Positions 5,487-6,839 of a stretch of 6,839 bases of DNA are shown here, piece after piece. Origin of the DNA: Dehalococcoidales bacterium. Lineage in GTDB: Bacteria; Chloroflexota; Dehalococcoidia; Dehalococcoidales; RBG-16-60-22. Location: NCBI GenBank assembly GCA_030606585.1, contig JAUWGD010000090.1:1-6839 (forward strand), in the 5' to 3' direction. Position 1 is the stretch's first letter. The number at the start of each line of letters is the position of its first letter. A program made the translations under genes and the position numbers. The notes beneath the pieces were generated by a model, which ran no database searches, was not told the origin of the DNA, and saw only the letters and a list, made by a program, of their open reading frames with translations.

Positions 5487-6731
5487 TCAGTCAATAACCC
5501 CGGGGATGGGGAAGCGCCGGCACATCCGGGCTACTTCCTGCCTTACTTCATCCCGGATTTTAGGACTGTCGGCATGGGTAATGACTTTAACAATAAGCGC
5601 GGCGATAAGCTTCATCTCATCTTTGCCCAAACCGCGCGTGGTCACGGCAGGCGTACCCAGTCTGATACCGCTGGTCACCCGCGGCGGGCGGGAATCGAAC
5701 GGAATGGCGTTTTTATTTGCAACAATACCGGCTGCTTCCAGAGATTCCTCGGCCTGCCGGCCGGTCACCCCGGTCTCGGAAAGGTCCACCAGCATCAGGT
5801 GGTTATCGGTACCACCCGATACCAGGCGGAGTCCCAGCCTCTGCAACTCGGTAGCCAGGGTAAGGGCATTTTCCAGTATAGCCCGCTGGTAATCGACGAA
5901 TTCGGGCTGCATGGCTTCGTAAAGAGACACCGCCTTGGCGGCAACGGCGTGCATCAGGGATTTTCCCTGCATTTCCGGGAAAACAGCTTTATCGACGGCT
6001 TTCGCCAGCTCCTGCCGACACAGTATCAAGCCGCCGCTGGTGCCCCGCAATGTCTTATGCGTTGTCGAAGTTATCACGTCGGCATAAGGCACGGGGGTGG
6101 GGTGCAAACCGGCGGCTACCATGCCGGCGATGTGGGCCATGTCGACCATGACTCTGGCTCCAACCGAATCGGCGATATAGCGGAAGCGCTCGAAGTCGAT
6201 AATCCGGGGGTAAGCCGTGGCGCCGGTCACAATCAACTTCGGCTTATGTTCCTTGGCCAGTCGTTCGACCATTGGGTAATCGATGCGCTCCGTCTCCCGG
6301 TTCACCTCATAGTGCACGAAGTTATACGACTTTCCGGAAAATGTAACCGGAGAGCCATGGGTCAGGTGCCCACCGTGCGCCAGGTTCATCGCCATGACGT
6401 TGTCGCCGTACTCCAGCAGGGCAAAGTAGGCGGCCATATTAGCGGCCGAGCCGCTGTGCGGCTGGACATTGGCGTGCTCGGCGTGAAACAGCTCTTTAGC
6501 GCGCTGAACGGCCAGCTCCTCGATGATATCCATGTTTTCACAGCCGCCGTAGTAACGCTCGCCGGGATAGCCTTCGGCGTATTTATAGGTTAAAAACGAG
6601 CCCTGGGCTTCCAGCACCGCCGGGCTGGTATAGTTCTCCGAGGCGATAAGGTTCAGCGTATCTTTCAGCCGCTGCTTGTCCGCTTCAATGATGCGGTATA
6701 TTTCCGGGTCGGTATGGTCTAAGAAACTCAT
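5487..6731 (-). CDS. glyA: Serine hydroxymethyltransferase
   Basis: This PLP enzyme interconverts serine plus tetrahydrofolate with glycine plus methylene-tetrahydrofolate, the main cytoplasmic entry of one-carbon units. Its 414 residues are the standard bacterial length. Motifs are NLIASENYTS (27-36), YAEGYPGERYYGGCE (51-65), QPHSGSAAN (90-98, PLP phosphate site), MNLAHGGHLTHGSPV (115-129), VDMAHIAG (196-203, with Asp197 and His200) and STTHKTLRG (222-230, with the Schiff-base lysine Lys226). The C-terminal part has the expected NHLMLVDL and GIRLGTPAVTTRG segments. Nothing is missing or truncated. The ATG at 6729-6731 has AGAGAGGG five bases upstream, and a promoter lies about 40 bases ahead. 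It is the first gene of the likely glyA-cysM-nuclease transcript. Confidence 0.98.
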   Translation of the reverse strand: MSFLDHTDPEIYRIIEADKQRLKDTLNLIASENYTSPAVLEAQGSFLTYKYAEGYPGERYYGGCENMDIIEELAVQRAKELFHAEHANVQPHSGSAANMAAYFALLEYGDNVMAMNLAHGGHLTHGSPVTFSGKSYNFVHYEVNRETERIDYPMVERLAKEHKPKLIVTGATAYPRIIDFERFRYIADSVGARVMVDMAHIAGMVAAGLHPTPVPYADVITSTTHKTLRGTSGGLILCRQELAKAVDKAVFPEMQGKSLMHAVAAKAVSLYEAMQPEFVDYQRAILENALTLATELQRLGLRLVSGGTDNHLMLVDLSETGVTGRQAEESLEAAGIVANKNAIPFDSRPPRVTSGIRLGTPAVTTRGLGKDEMKLIAALIVKVITHADSPKIRDEVRQEVARMCRRFPIPGVID

Positions 6732-6736
6732 TTATA

Positions 6737-6744
6737 CCCTCTCT
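6737..6744 (-). promoter_or_regulatory. Ribosome binding site of glyA
   Basis: The minus strand reads AGAGAGGG, five bases before the ATG, a good purine-rich Shine-Dalgarno that supports the chosen start. Confidence 0.65.
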
Positions 6745-6769
6745 TTAAGGGAAAATAAACACTGTAAAT

Positions 6770-6798
6770 AGTCTACACTGGCGCCTTGAGAGTGTCAA
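6770..6798 (-). promoter_or_regulatory. Sigma70-type promoter for the glyA operon
   Basis: The minus strand has a perfect -35 TTGACA (6793-6798), a 17-base spacer and a -10 TAGACT (6770-6775, four of six consensus bases). Transcription would start near 6763 and give a leader of about 30 bases, too short for a riboswitch. Two copies of ACACTG (6759-6764 and 6775-6780 on the plus strand) bracket the -10 and could be an operator, though this may be chance. Confidence 0.65.
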
Positions 6799-6839
6799 TT
6801 TTACACCGGCTAGCATCCCTTGACAAAGAACTGTTAAGT

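Noticed and set aside
5484..6593. 369-residue plus-strand open frame opposite glyA
   Set aside because: It is antisense to an intact, certain serine hydroxymethyltransferase gene; its His/Gly/Arg-rich composition is a shadow of the coding strand.

Overview
The window carries seven protein-coding genes, all on the minus strand, so transcription runs from the right edge to the left. All the genes are of recognisable bacterial types. The best guess for the organism is a member of Chloroflexota, possibly a Dehalococcoidia-like lineage. That rests on a roughly 28-residue insert in the SecA nucleotide-binding domain, the style of the PRPP synthetase, and an MCT/OFA-type MFS carrier. It is recalled family knowledge and was not checked by search. 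Base composition looks close to 50% GC by eye.

Right block (6839 to 3996): a good sigma70-type promoter at 6770-6798 precedes glyA (serine hydroxymethyltransferase). After it come a cysM-type cysteine synthase and a small stand-alone DEDDy exonuclease of the YprB/RNase_H_2 type. Gaps are 66 and 12 bases, so one transcript is likely. GlyA links serine, glycine and folate one-carbon units, and the cysteine synthase uses an activated serine, so the first two genes form a plausible serine/cysteine module. The nuclease has no obvious link to them.

Middle block (3995 to 2657): a nested imperfect palindrome that contains an extended -10 element separates the nuclease from a 12-helix MFS transporter. 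The transporter starts with GTG and has no clear ribosome binding site.

Left block (2656 to 1): a 322-base gap holds a short direct repeat, a roughly 140-bp element bounded by 9-bp inverted repeats, and a promoter with the same nine-base extended -10 as the MFS gene. It is followed by prs (PRPP synthetase), a 76-residue DUF2007-type protein and secA, which runs off the left edge after 393 codons. Both junctions in this operon overlap by 8 bases, so translation is probably coupled from prs through to secA.

I see no tRNA, rRNA, CRISPR array, transposase or phage gene, and no convincing new multi-gene system. The points worth a second look are the intergenic palindromes and repeats, the coupled prs-DUF2007-secA arrangement, the SecA insert, and the CxxC tail on the cysteine synthase.
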